From assembly GCF_000003605.2 (NCBI RefSeq), contig NW_003125914.1:56130-120129 (forward strand): a stretch of DNA of 64,000 nucleotides, written 5' to 3'. Numbering within the stretch: the first letter of the stretch is position 1; every line of letters starts with the position of its first letter. The notes under the pieces were generated by a model, which did not search any database, was not told the origin of the DNA, and saw only the letters and a program-made list of their open reading frames with translations. Origin of the DNA: Saccoglossus kowalevskii (taxonomy: Eukaryota; Hemichordata; Enteropneusta; Harrimaniidae). Shown piece by piece: positions 19,301 through 32,700 of this stretch. The translations under genes and the position numbers were made by a program.

Positions 19301-20837
19301 TAGTATTCACAATGGTTGCTTAGGTAACACAGTTTATAAGTATACATATACCACAGATTGATTATATTAAAAAGGCGTAAACGTACTATGGTTCATGCTA
19401 CGATGGGCTTGCTATTACATGACGACGTCATGGATGTTTAGCTATTCTTATGTTACGGTCGTTAAACTTATGTTGTATAATGAAAAACAACCATCTGACT
19501 TTTTGAATAATGCGAAATATCGTATAGGGTAAAATATTTATGATAAATGCAACAAAATAAGTTCAAAAGGAGGTCGCGACTTAAATTGAACGATCCTTTG
19601 TCTATCCTGTTCCTCTTTTAGTTTACGCGTGCAGAGTTGTTATCACTTATTGCGATAAATCAATCAAGACACATTCGATAGTTTTAATTTACGATCTTTA
19701 TTTCATGTGTCACCTTTTTCCTATTAACAGACAACATGGAATATATTATAATATATAGTATATACTAGGACAGACCTTAGAATGAGGGAATACGGGCAAC
19801 TGGCTTATAATTCAAAGGATTACGCGACATCCGGCGAGCAACGTGACCTATTATCGCTATAAACAAAAATACCAAGCTAAGGACCCGCAATACTCGCGTC
19901 ACTCGCAACAAACCGGTTTACTGATAGAAGTTTATCAGATTTTTGACCTTTGACTAGCTGGCTTAATTTAAACTTTAAGTTCATTTTTCGTCAGTATAAA
20001 TTTATTATTCGTCAGATATATCTGTTCTCATTGGGCTTCAATTGTCATATTTTTGCTCTTTTTCAAAACATGAACCGGCTGTTGTCTGGACTATCGCATT
20101 GCTAACCTAAACCATACCATTTTCTGGAAGGCTGGCATGTTTAACTTTTTTATTTTGTATTTCTAAAATAGTCGAACAGTCTGAAATATGTGAAAAGCTT
20201 GTGTAAGTTGTGCTGTGTTGCATTAGAACGATATTTTTTGCAAGTGTTTGAGAGACTGGAAATACATTCGAAACTGTTGAATTGTCACGTTTGAGGCGTC
20301 AAATGTTTCGTTCGGTTCCTAAAATCTATAAAATCTGTCAATTTATTGTTTTTACGTGAATTAACCATTACATTCAATTTCGGCGGAATATCAACACAGA
20401 ACTATTATCACTGTTAAGGACACCCAATACAACCAATTTACTTCACAGAAGTGCCTTGACACCAGAGGGCGTTATTGTTATGATAATACAGTGCATTTTT
20501 CGATAGTGACTCGTATTTTACTTACCCTATCAGAGTCCGTGGCATTTGCCAGCGTCTCATTCAACTTCTGTTCATTTGGGTTCTGGTCACGAACCCGAGA
20601 CATCACTACCAATCCCTTTGGGTCACGAGCATCCTTTATACCAGACTTGTTTGTGGTAATATTCCCTATTGATTCAGTCACGATGACTGTGCGCCGGTTC
20701 TCACCAGCTTGATACCCATTAGCAGCAACTGGTTTGACTGAGTCAAGAACTGACGATAATGAATCCCTGAATACATATAACTCCCATGCTGCTATAGTAA
20801 CACAACACAAAAGTAACCCTTTGAAAACGGTTCTCAT
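13313..20837 (-). CDS. Gene B: O-fucosyltransferase-like type II membrane protein (five exons)
   Basis: Exons in order of transcription: 20526-20837, 15511-16271, 14237-14384, 13564-13705, 13313-13449. Junctions are GT/AG (AGG|GTAAGT, GAAGT|GTAAGT, GTG|GTAGGT, C|GTACGT), with phases 0, 2, 0, 1. The product is 499 residues from the Met at 20837; another Met at 20849 would add four. Residues 5-25 form the membrane anchor (VFKGLLLCCVTIAAWELYVF), followed by a glycosylatable stalk. Exon 2 carries LYLFPLHYDYNGPNVQYG, VNETFDL, CNSTVERLLMHPYYRMG, a TRCLGVLDP block and DPFMALHWRNRTGE. Exon 3 begins CGHLTRECGNIPR. Exon 5 has TSHSSWSAF and ends SWIAPGVTLK. Intron 1 contains a LINE scrap and a 44-base minisatellite. 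Class is inferred from POFUT-like motifs; activity and acceptor are unknown. Confidence 0.84.
17000..17450 (+). mobile_element. decayed LINE reverse transcriptase fragment
   Basis: In broken plus-strand frames one reads AANKLS-like then KKRNYIVF-like text, followed by ILDIYKMHKLVICTFIHDLIHHNS, and then a VWNDIPATIRS-like block. These are typical of the C-terminal part of a non-LTR retrotransposon ORF2 (thumb and tail region). Stops are frequent. It lies in gene B intron 1, antisense to the gene. Confidence 0.65.
18320..18892. repeat. 44-base minisatellite, about 13 copies, in gene B intron 1
   Basis: The unit contains CATCGTGTTGATCACATTG followed by TGTCATATAAGAGCCAAATA. Copies differ by a few substitutions (for example GTGTAGAACACA instead of GTGTTGATCACA). 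The array is regular, with no coding frame. Confidence 0.93.
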
Positions 20838-21023
20838 GGTGATAGACATAATGGGAAGTGATGATACAACTTTATGGGGAATGGTCAAAGCTCGCTCGCT
20901 CTGCTGAATATAAAACAACGCTGACGATTTCCATATGGGCTGTGCATCACAGCTATTGTGTTGACTGTTGGATTTAGGCGTCACATGACATACACGACAC
21001 GGGTGGTGACATCGAGGGACCAT

Positions 21024-23721
21024 GTAGTGTTCCCATTGTTAAGGTAGTTGTTACAACTCGGACCAGGCATACATATAGCGCGCATATGTAGCGAGAGTGT
21101 TAGCTTTTCCCGAACACGTTCAATATAATTGAAATTTGAACAAAATATTTCAAGAACTATAATATTTTAATTGACCTCTAATTATTGGAATATTCATAGA
21201 AAACAGATAATGTCACACAATGAATAAATCTGATTGAGGGATATGATAAAGAGCCTACACACTATATATCGAAGAATTTATGTTAACAACAGTTTTCAAA
21301 GAGTGGTCGAAATAGATGTTCCAAACTACACATCAAATATGAAAGCAAAATTAAGATTTAATGATTTAATGATCTTAGTTACATTAGGCGTTATCGCAAA
21401 AGCAGAAATGCAGAGAAGCAGTCAAAAATACCAGTTTTTCATAATTGAACTAGACTATTTTCGACACATCAGCAATAGTGTCATAATATATCTAAAACAA
21501 CTCAGAATATCTTCACAACAAATATCAACATGTAATGTCAAAGAAGTTTTTTTTTTTAAATAAATAAGCTTATCCATTGAAAGAAATCCCATGAATTTGT
21601 CCAAATTAAATTATGTTGTGCCCGGAGCCAAACAAGTTGAGAGTATCCAAGAGAAATGTTGAATATGGATATAGTCAGGCGGCCATTTGTAAGTTCAGCA
21701 ACTTCTATTTCTTTTTCATTTTCTCGTATGTTACAGAAATAGTTTTACGTTATTAAATATGTGTACAAAATAATAGTATTGGTGATATTTAACTTTTAAA
21801 AACCCATATTGTTTTTCTGTGCAATGCAATGGAATCGACATGAACTATAGAATTGTGTATCAAATCGAATGCAAACAGGCAGGAACAACTAAAACTAAAT
21901 GAAATATAAATTTAACTATAAAGGACGACATGTTAAAAAAAATGATGTTTTATTCTGTGGCTACCGTAACCATACATTTCAAACATATATAACTAATATA
22001 TATAAAACGTATTATTTGATTTTAATTTAATAATGGAGAGAAACAATATCTGTAAGAACTGGAAAAAAAATCATGTTCCGTCCGTTTTGGGTTTGGGTCA
22101 GTCAGCGATTTGACTTTATCACGTGACATAAATAAATATAAGTTTGATAAAAGTATTATTCAAATGTGCCTGTAATTGGTCTACATAAACTAATTTGCAT
22201 ATACGTTCTGAAGTAACGATTTCTCTAGTTGGGATAAAACAAAGGCATACCGGTCGAATATTGTCGATACACAGTCTGCAACTCAGAATATGCTTTTTGA
22301 TAAAATATGCTATATAGAAAAAAACAATGAATTTCTCAACAACAATCTAAATTTTGTGCAAACAAAATATATATAAATAAGCTGCGTGTATATTAAAATA
22401 CAATTTTGATTGTGAAATAAGATTTGAAAAATACTGGTGTGGGCGAATCGCGATATTTTATATTACGAAATGAAATGTAAAAATCACAATTACATTTACA
22501 CGACAATGCTCTGTAACTACGAAAAGTATTGATTTGTCAAAAAGAGAGAGGGCATGACCTCGTCGCTCCCTCTAAACCTAGCCGGACCGCCCGGGCATTT
22601 CCTCAACTTAGCGACTGCTTTGTATTAAGCACCATTACAACATAAACGTATTAAGCACATTTACTTCGGGCAACGACTTATGAGCATAAACTTCAGTTCA
22701 CATGATCGTTGAGCGTTGAACAATACTGTATTAATTCAAGTGTCAGGAAATAATTGTTATATATATATGTAGGATCACTTCTTAAATAATTGAGAAAAAA
22801 GAAATTTTTACGAAGATAAAAAAATACTGTTCTTTCACTTTTGAAACTTTGTGTTGAATATACAGTAAATAATTATGCTATTCAGTGATATAATGCCAAA
22901 TCTCAAGGTAGTAATTTAATGGAATCATATTTGAACAATAAGTACCTAGCAGCTGGCCATAATGTGACGGTCAAAAATCGTCTCACTATACACTTGGGAA
23001 AGGATTCTCCATCTTGCCAATACTGGGGATATGTTTTCGGGTATAACGCTCATTCATTCCCATAAATACACATAACACGAGAGTTTCAGTCTAATGTCTT
23101 TTACGAGTAGAGCTGTGACCAAAGCCACCGTCCAACCAACGCAAGCTCTTTATTCAACTACCAGCAAAAGCATATAACGTTGTACATTTGGAAGTCTCTG
23201 ACATAAACCTCGTCCTCTAAAAAGTTGCACTCATTCAAATGCTAATGATTTCTCAACATTAAGCCAATCATAGACACTTCCGTTGACAGTACGAATGGCA
23301 AATGATGTCATCTCTCGAGTTGTAATTCTAAATCATCTATGAACTTGTTATTGTAATGTACCACTATTCGCTTACTCATGATCTGTAATAACCCTGGGTA
23401 TCCAAACATTCCACTCATCTCTTAGTACCGAATCGAACAATAAAATGAGTACACCGGGGTCAACACGTGATCAAACCGTTTAGATCAAATTTGATGACAG
23501 CGCACATGTCAACTTACGCTATTGTCTATGACAGGACAGTCAAACATCCCAAAATGTAACAATTAGAAAATAACAATTAGAAAAGCCGTATTTAGCATCT
23601 TGCTCGGATAAAAATAAAAATAATATTGTTCAGCTGTTAATTATATACATAATAGACGTATTCAATATTTACTTGTATTGCATTACTATGATCTACGAAG
23701 TCAAGCGTAAGCCGCAACTTT
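21024..23721. other. intergenic between genes B and C
   Basis: AT-rich, with short low-complexity tracts. The longest plus-strand frame (21234-21563, 109 codons) has no recognisable domain and ends in Phe/Lys from a homopolymer. I see no gene here. Confidence 0.5.
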
Positions 23722-23726
23722 TTATT
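23721..23726 (-). terminator. AATAAA overlapping the gene C stop codon
   Basis: The minus strand reads CTT AAA TAA AAA, so AATAAA spans the stop codon, as in gene B. Confidence 0.4.
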
Positions 23727-26700
23727 TAAGAGTCACACCCGGTGCAATCCAACTAACAACTTGTTCTAATTCCAAAGTTTCTTTTCCCATCCGTTCCCGA
23801 CTGGCGAACGATGACCAAGATGAGTGTGACGTTTTAACAAATGTCTTTGACCCTGTAAAGAAAACGAAAGATAACTTTTGTTATAAAGATATTTATGTAC
23901 GACGATATGCGATGAGAATGTCGCGAGACGTCATGATCTCGCGAGTTCCACGCACGTCGATCGAACGTATTTTGACCAATGACTCGTGTGCGCACAATCT
24001 AATACTCACGAGAACAAATTTCCTGCTCCAAGCGAGATACAATATAGCCATCGTCTTTTATTTTTAGAACTTCTGGATATGCATCGGTTGATATATCTGG
24101 AAAACTGAAAACGTGAGGGATCTTGGCGTTCTTCAGGATCTTAATCATAGCCTATAAACAATAACAGTGTGATTTATTGGCGTTGAACACCTGTCTAATA
24201 TTCGTTTTTAAGATTGAAACCCGATCCAGTTTTTATTTGTAGGCTTTAGAGTGCAGTAGTAAAATAAATATGCACAATAAAATCGGTGTAACCATCGCAC
24301 AGATCGAAGCGTACTGCAGGAGAGCATACTTGCATATATTATTATTTCTTTATTCCGCACTATATGGCCACCGGCCTAAAGTACTGTTACATTTCAAAAC
24401 TTAAATTACACACGGTCGCTTTAAAATTACAAGATACATGTACTTCAAATCATACTTCCATTTCAGTTTCTCTGTAATGAAAACTCTTAAACAAATATTT
24501 ACCCAAACTTAGTAAAATATACGAGTTAGTACTCTGTAGCAATGCAATGAATTTCATCTTGGTTGGTGGTGAAAAATAATATTTTGGTACGAATTTTTGT
24601 CTAAGTGCTTCATATTTTGGACAAACCATAGTAAAATGATATTCGTCCTCTGTGACCCTGCAACCAAATGGACATAATCTTTGANNNNNNNNNNNNNNNN
24701 NNNNNNNNNNNNNNNNNNNNNNNNNNNNNNNNNNTTAAAATCTCCCCCAATTATTACCTTACAATCATATTTAGTGGAAAAAGTAACCAAATTATTTTCT
24801 AACTGATCAAATAAATATGGGTTTATAAAGTTAGAACCTTCAGGAGGCCTATACACACTTGCCACTATTAAGACTGGGCTTTTCTTATGTTTAATTAGAG
24901 ACCATACTGAATAACTATCCTTATATATATATTCAATATCAAATTGAGCAATATTATTTTGATTAAATAGAATGGATATTCCCCCCGAGGCCCTCCCGAA
25001 TTTCTTTTCTTTACACCAGCGTTATGTATGGTTTGAAAATCAAATTGTGAATCAACCCATGTTTCGAGAAGACACACAAAATAAAAGACTTAACATAGTT
25101 CAAAAAATCAGGTCTAATAGTTTTCCGTATAAACCATTGATATTCTAAAATAACAAATTTGAAATCTGTGGTTTCACACCTAGCAACTGCATTGTCAAAA
25201 CTCGGGCTTTGACCTCCTTCCTATGGTAGCAATGGCGACGAATAATTCAGGCTACGCAGTGGTTTAATGTTCTTCATTACCTCGTCATAAATATACACAG
25301 TGTCATCGATTTTAATTTTATCGTACAAAACCTTAACTGTTTTACCTTCTGTTCTTGCATCCACCACAAATTTACCTAATTTTCGGCGTAGATCTCTGAT
25401 TTTAGGAGTGAAGTCCTCGCGAATACGGAATTCTGTTCCTTTTAATTTCACAGCAGCACGTAGAACTTCATCCCTCTGTTTATACCTAAGAAACTTGCCT
25501 ATTATTGGTTGTGGTCGGCTACGGGCATAAGTTAAACGGTGAACAATCTGAAATTCTGTGAACCGTGAACTGTGAACCGTCAATATTCAGTTTATCAGTA
25601 ATAAGTCCACGTAGTAACTCTTCCGCCTGTTCCTATGTTTCCAAACCACTCTGTGGAATGCCGTGGAAAATTAAATAAAATTGTTCCGTAACATGTGCGC
25701 CTTAGTTTTATCACCTGCATTTTCCATTGTGTCAATGTTATCACTCAATTGTTTATTTTGCTCAATCAGTTCATTTATTTTCTGTCGGTTGTTATCAACG
25801 CCAGATTTCAAGGCTCTCATTTCATCAGCAAGCTTACGAACCACATCATCTAGTGCTGAAATTTGTACTTTCAGTTCCTTTTTAAACCCACGCAATTCCA
25901 TCATTATATCGGCAAGCGTAAGACTGGACTCACCTTCATCCTCGCTGAGTCTTGCATATACTTGCATATAACCAGACGACATTTTTTTTCTTCTTAGTTT
26001 GACCAATCAGTCTTGGTTGATTACCAAAGTTTTGTATAAATTCAAGCCTTAATTTATATTATTATTAGTCGTGGGTTACTGATGCTACTGTTGTGGTTAA
26101 TCACGGATGACTATATACTGACGTTTGTAGAGAATATATCGTGGGACTATTTATCACTTCTCAGATATTCTGTGTGGTTTATCAGACCGCATAGAACTCT
26201 GGAACTCCTGGAAGTAAGTTCGGTAATACGTAGAACCATACTCCCGGGGGGTACTAATATTGAAGTGCTATATGTATATGTGCCGCCAAAAAAGGTCCCA
26301 AATTCACCATTTCTGTCTGAAAAGGGGTATGTTATTTTACTCTGTCTGTCTGAAAAGGGGTATTTTTTTCATTATTTCTGTCTAAAAAAGGTTCCATATT
26401 TTCCAACAACCAGGGCAATGAAGCTGATTTTTTTTTTCTTTCTGTAACTTCATTTCGATCGTCAAAGTCCATCTCCGGGAGTCTACCTGCTTTTCCCTTG
26501 GTACCATTTATGCTTACTGTCTGGAAAGGGGTGTCAAATAACCACAGTGTGTCTGAAAAGGGGTAGGCAATTTGAGTGTATTTCTGTCTGATAAGGGGTA
26601 GGGGTTACAAACAACCAGCTACACACCCCTGTCAGTATTTTTTGCAAGTACCCCCCCGGGACTAAACTCCTAGTGATATTCATTTTCAGTATATTCTGTA

Positions 26701-29700
26701 TGACGTCACGTTATGTATGTGATCCTTAGAGGTTAATAATTAGAGGTTTACATGAATAACCTCTTTATAATACATGCAAAGACCGAAAACGTTAAAAACA
26801 ACGTATTCATGTTGTGTGATCGCCACCGTAAACGACAGATACGTAATTTGACCCCTTGCGTAATAATATGTTGATTTCGTCATCGTTTACATACATTCAA
26901 AATTCAACATAATGTTGATGTTTCACCAACAATATTTTCATATACAGTGGTCAATAATAAAGATATTAGCCAGTAGTAAAATGCGCCTAAATGCATTAAT
27001 TTTTCGCAATTTATTTATAAGTAGGACACTGTGATGGCAATGAAAGCTCGTTTAACTATATGGTTATTATCAGGAATATTACACTAGATAACTTTTCAGG
27101 AAGTAGCAAAACTGGGGTGCAAAAATACTCCTGCTTTGTCATGGCGGAAAATAGAAACGTGTCAGTTTGCTGATATTCGATAGAAGGGCATTTATTTTTG
27201 TGACGTCGAAGGGGATTGGCAAGAGAGGATGCCGTCCGATCAGGATGAAACGTATCGAAGTCAGTCAGTCAGCCAGTCAGTCAGTCTGTAGCCCATCGTT
27301 GAAGTAACAACAATAATTTTACGAACATATGAAATAATTTCAGCGATTTCTTTACAGAATAATTCTTAACGAAATATAGGAACATCACATAGAAATATAC
27401 AGTTTCTAAAATTATGTCTATTGAAAACAATTCAACCGACAACAAATTGGACGTCATTAATTTCTTGCTGGAGTGAGTTCTATGCGTGAATTTATTGCGT
27501 TCAAAATTGCTCCATTTTAAATAGTGATTTCTCGAAATGCATACTTGTCACTGGTAAAAATTATTGAAAACATTTTGAGACATTTTTGAGCAATAGTACT
27601 ACGGGAAATATCAACGTGCTTCAGCATTCTCTATGAATTCCGTAACTTGCTATGAACTGTGGTTACTTTCAACAGATTGCTGGAGTCTGATCAAAAATGT
27701 GTCTCAAAAACACTTTGACATCAGTTTTTCCTCGATTATTTTGTCAGCTTGTGATGATGAGTCAATTTATAACTATCATGTTGGCTACAGGAAAGCATTT
27801 TTGGTACAGTTTTACTGAAAAGAATTTTTCCTTGCTCATGAATATTAATTTATGTAAATGAGACTCTTTTTTCAGCAAATCGTGTCATGCACGTCAGACT
27901 GAAGTGTTTTCGTCATCGTCTGCGTTCACTGAAATGATTCTATAAAATTCTAACAGTACATTGTTTGCTATAAGCACGGAATGTGCTCAATCCGAACATT
28001 GAATTGAACGCAAAAACATAACAAGTATCAAGCAATTACGACGCTTACCACTGAAAAAGAAGGCACAGCAACGTATAAACACGAAATACTACGATCTTTC
28101 ATCAATTTAAATATATCTTTGGCAGCAACTTCAGCAGTGCGAGTGATATTATGTATACGATCCATGATCCCACATGGTTTGTTATTTCGACCACATCTGC
28201 AATAAAGTCAAACATTTAGTATCTACAATTGAAACTGTTACAGTATATCCACGCGATCAAAAAGACGAAAGTGATCTAATGTGCATTATCAAATTCTCAC
28301 TAATTTATTAAATAATTATTTCCGAAGATAAAAAAAATGTTCTGTTAAACCGATCAAAACATTAGTATTTGTGTATCTAATGTTTATTAAAAGTGTGTTA
28401 ATACCTAATGTGGATAAAATGAAGATAATTGTATGTTATCATGATTTCCAAATATTTGACTGCATCTAAAAGTACATCTAGAATGTTAGACTGTCAATAA
28501 TTGGGTGAATATAACAAATGTGGACTTGCGAAGGAATTACAAAGATACATGATTATCACACGCTTGGTGCAGACCTACCCCTTTTCACTCGGACCAAGGA
28601 TTAGTTTTATGTGTTTCGAGATAAAATGTTCTTACTTCGCAGTTAGTGAAGTGTTTCATTCACTGAAAAAGTCGTTCCATTAGTAAATGCCACTGAAACC
28701 ACTCAGTGTAAATATGATGTTGTTGAGCGCATGTGAGTGAGCCCGTGATGAGTTGCGCTGATGGATGTAATGGCCACGTGTGTTTAAAATGCAATGGTCG
28801 TCGCGTCAGGTATGCACGAGATATGGGTCACATAAAAATTGTTAATGGGTGCCAAAGCCAGTGTCATCATATGGTAAACTTGTCAGTGGGTTAACAGTGC
28901 CCAGACTGCAAAATAAAGTTTAGCTAAAGGACACTTACGCCTCTCCTGATCTGTTCCTCCAATGCAATGCCATGAAAGGATCACCGTCACAGAGTTTACC
29001 AGCCACATCATCGGCCATTTTCATTATATACTTCGGTGCCCTGAGATGAGAATGCACTTTGTAATACTGTTTTGTAAGAGCAGGGAATTCCCACCTCGTG
29101 TCTATACCCGGATCTAATACTCCAAGACATTTTGTATCAGGCGGATTCAACAGCAGCTCTTCCGCCTGTTGGCTGTTTTCCGGAATATGGGAGGAATCTG
29201 GTAACTTGATTCCATACCGTTTTTCTAGTCCATCACGTTTAAATTTAAAGCGCTCGAGGTATTCTGGTTTTGTTTTGACACTACCCATTCTGTAATAGGG
29301 ATGCATTAGTAACCTCTCAACAGTACTGTTACAGTCTTTTCTAAATTCGTCGACTAATGCTACATCAACTATTTCACCGAGTGTCTGCATGTCGAATGTC
29401 TCGTTGAGAAACCGTATACTCTTTGCGCCAGATGTCCAGTGAGTTCCAAACCAGTTTTCGACCACAGTGCGTCCATATGCCAGAGCAAATGCGACTCCTT
29501 TAGCGAAAGAACCATATTGTACATTGGGCCCGTTGTAATCCCAATGTAACGGAAACAGATATCTTCGTGTTTTTTTGGCCGGTGCGTCTATTTTATTATT
29601 TTTGTCACTTCCCGGCTGGGATTGTGTATTGTGCTTGTCGTTGTTTCCGACAATTTGTTTGTCAGGTTTACCATTTTCAATCTTTTGTCCAACAGAATGA

Positions 29701-32700
29701 CTCTCATTTGCTTTAGAGCTTATGTCCTTGGGAGTCTTTATTGCATCACCTGGCTTATTTTTTGAGTTTTCTTGTTTACTCGTAGTTTGTTGTTTTATCT
29801 GGAAATAATAGTTAGTATGTCAGTACAAATTACTTTTAAATCCTGAAAACATTTTGCATCATACGAATTTAATTTTCCTTTCCCACTTATTTCATTGAAT
29901 TCATAAGAGGGTCTACCAACTACTCTATAAGACCTTTTACTAAGCTGCCAACCATTTGTATAGACATTTATTTTTACGCACAGACGAGGTACACCTGCGC
30001 ATGTATATGTTATGCAATAATTAGTTATATAATTCACCGTCATATAAACGATTGAATAAATGGAAAAACCGACAGTGCTTCGTACCAACAACATTAAGAA
30101 TAGATTTATCTACATATGCCATTATCGAGTCACCCCAACAATAAAACTATCGCATTTTATTACAATTGGTTTGAGATGAACAAACTCAAACAAACTGTTT
30201 TATGTGGGATGAGTTCAATAACAGTCACGGGATTGATCAAACCTATTCCAATGAACATATCACAATTTGTGTAATACAGCAGTATAAAATTGTTGATATC
30301 TCTTTACTACGTAAGAGAAATCGTAGGTTCATGTAAGCAAATGAGCTTCTGACATCACGCCAAAATACGTCAGCATCTCAATATGTGATTTTGTGTTATA
30401 TATTTTGAAGGTTTGTTAGGAATGGTAATAACTCGAACATTTTTGGTGGTTTAGAATGGTTTGGGTATTTGTACCTTTGAGGATTGTGTAAAACACAGAT
30501 TGAACATTAGAAAAGCTTCTCAGAAACCGTAAATGTATTGGTCTGAAACTAGAGCAATTACTTTACACATCACATAGGATTACGTGTTCATGAATTGTGA
30601 CCATTTACGCAAATGTGACAAGTCGTTCTACAATCTTTTGAATACGCGTTCAAAAGTTGCGATTCTTATACAAGCTGTTTTGTGGATTGTAAGCTGCAAC
30701 GGGGATATTTGTGATAAATGGGTCAACAAACGAAAATAATTACACGAGCTCAATGAGATTGATATATATTTGCATGAGATATAGTTGTTCTAGTTTCAGG
30801 CATTCGTTTATGCTATTCAGAATGCTATACAATATGAAATCACGAACACGGATGTAGTTCCAGCTGATCACGATGTATAAACAATGTTATGGACACGCAG
30901 TTGTTCCTATCAATGCCAAACAGCATCTGATATAGAAAGCATCATTACAGCGTTGTAGATTGACAAAACACACAATATGACATAACGTCAAGGTTCAAAT
31001 CAAAACCTACATTAAATGATTCAACATGTGCAGTGCTGTCATTGCCCGTCTTATTGAATGTCTTGTTCAGCTGTCGATCTGCAACTCCTTGCTTCTTGTC
31101 AGGTTTATTATTTTCAATCTTTTGCCCAACTGAATGACTTTCGTTTGCTTTAATGGTTATGTTCTGTGAATCCTTTATTGATTCTTTATCACTTTTTGAG
31201 GTTTCTTGTTTACTCGTCGTTTGTTGTTTTATCTGGAAATAAAAGTCAGTAAGTCAGTAAAAATTTCATTTGAATCTGGAAAATATTCCGCATCATGTGT
31301 TTCTCATTTGTGAGATCGTTATTATCGCATATTGATCACAGTTTATAATCGTCTACCATCCATTTATAATGGCATTGCTCTTTATGCAGGTACGAGATAC
31401 AGCTGCTAATATAGTAGTTTATGTTTTATAATCTGTGACGTAAATATTTGGAATGAGCAGGATAAAACACGAAAATAAGTACACGAGTTCAATGAATGCG
31501 ATATAATTGTGCATGAGATATATTTGACATTAGTTGTCCTAGTGCTCTAAAACGGATTCTGAAATGTACGATTGCATTCATTTATCACAAAATATTCACG
31601 GTACTATGAGATAATAAATTTACGATGGCTGTCACACATCCGGGACTGGACGTATATGCTATTCAGAACACTAAACAAAACAAAACACGAGCATGGATTT
31701 CAAGCTGATCACGGTGTATGGACAAGGACTGTGTCAGCTAATGAACGTTCAATTGTTTCTGTGAATACCAAACAGTTCACCATCTGAGCGACTGATACAA
31801 AAAGCATCAACAATGCGTTGTACAGCGACAAAACACACAATATATGACATAACGTCCATCTATTCACCCTACTATAACATGTAATCAAAACCTACAATAG
31901 ATGGTCCAACATGTGCAGTGGTGTCATTGTCCGTCTTATCGAATGTCTTGTTCAGCTGTCGATCTACAACTCCTTGTTTCTTTTGCCCAACTGGACGGCT
32001 CTCGTTTGCTTTATGAGATATTTTCTGTGGATCCTTTATTGCCTGACCTGGCTTACTTTGTGAGTTTTCTTGTATATTCGTCTTTTGTTGTTTTACCTGA
32101 ACATGATAGTCAGTATGTCAGTACAAATATATTTTAAATACTAAACACACTTTGGGTCGTGTGAATATAATTTGTACTTATTTATTATTCATATCAATTT
32201 AAAATGACATATTGTTTTATTATGCATAATGATCTCAAAAATTAAAAACTAGTCCTTTCATGTTTTAACCCATGTGTTCATATCTCGAGTAACATTTATA
32301 AAGGTCTACCATTTACTCTATAAGTTAAATAGTTCTTATTGCAGTTTGTACTACTCTGCCATTCATTTCTATTAACATGTCTTTGTACGTAGAGACGGGA
32401 TACACCGGTCAATAATGTTGTTCTGATACCATGTAAATAATAATCACTTTCAAATGTATTCGAAATGATCATATGTGTATATGTCACCAATAACAATCGA
32501 TTCATATATATATATTGTGCTGTAATTATTCATATAATTAACAGCTTTGTGAATAATTAAATTAATAGGTCCGACACTAATTTGAACCAACAATGTATAA
32601 GGAATACATTTAACAACATACACAATTTTATGTTGATACAAGTAATGCTAAACAATAGACCTGTCATATCTCATTAAAATTGGTTTGGCATGGACAAACT

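Noticed and set aside
20838-21023. Longer start for gene B (58 extra codons upstream)
   Set aside because: The added residues precede the basic tail and anchor that mark the N-terminus in the other genes; the Met at 20837 or 20849 fits the family.
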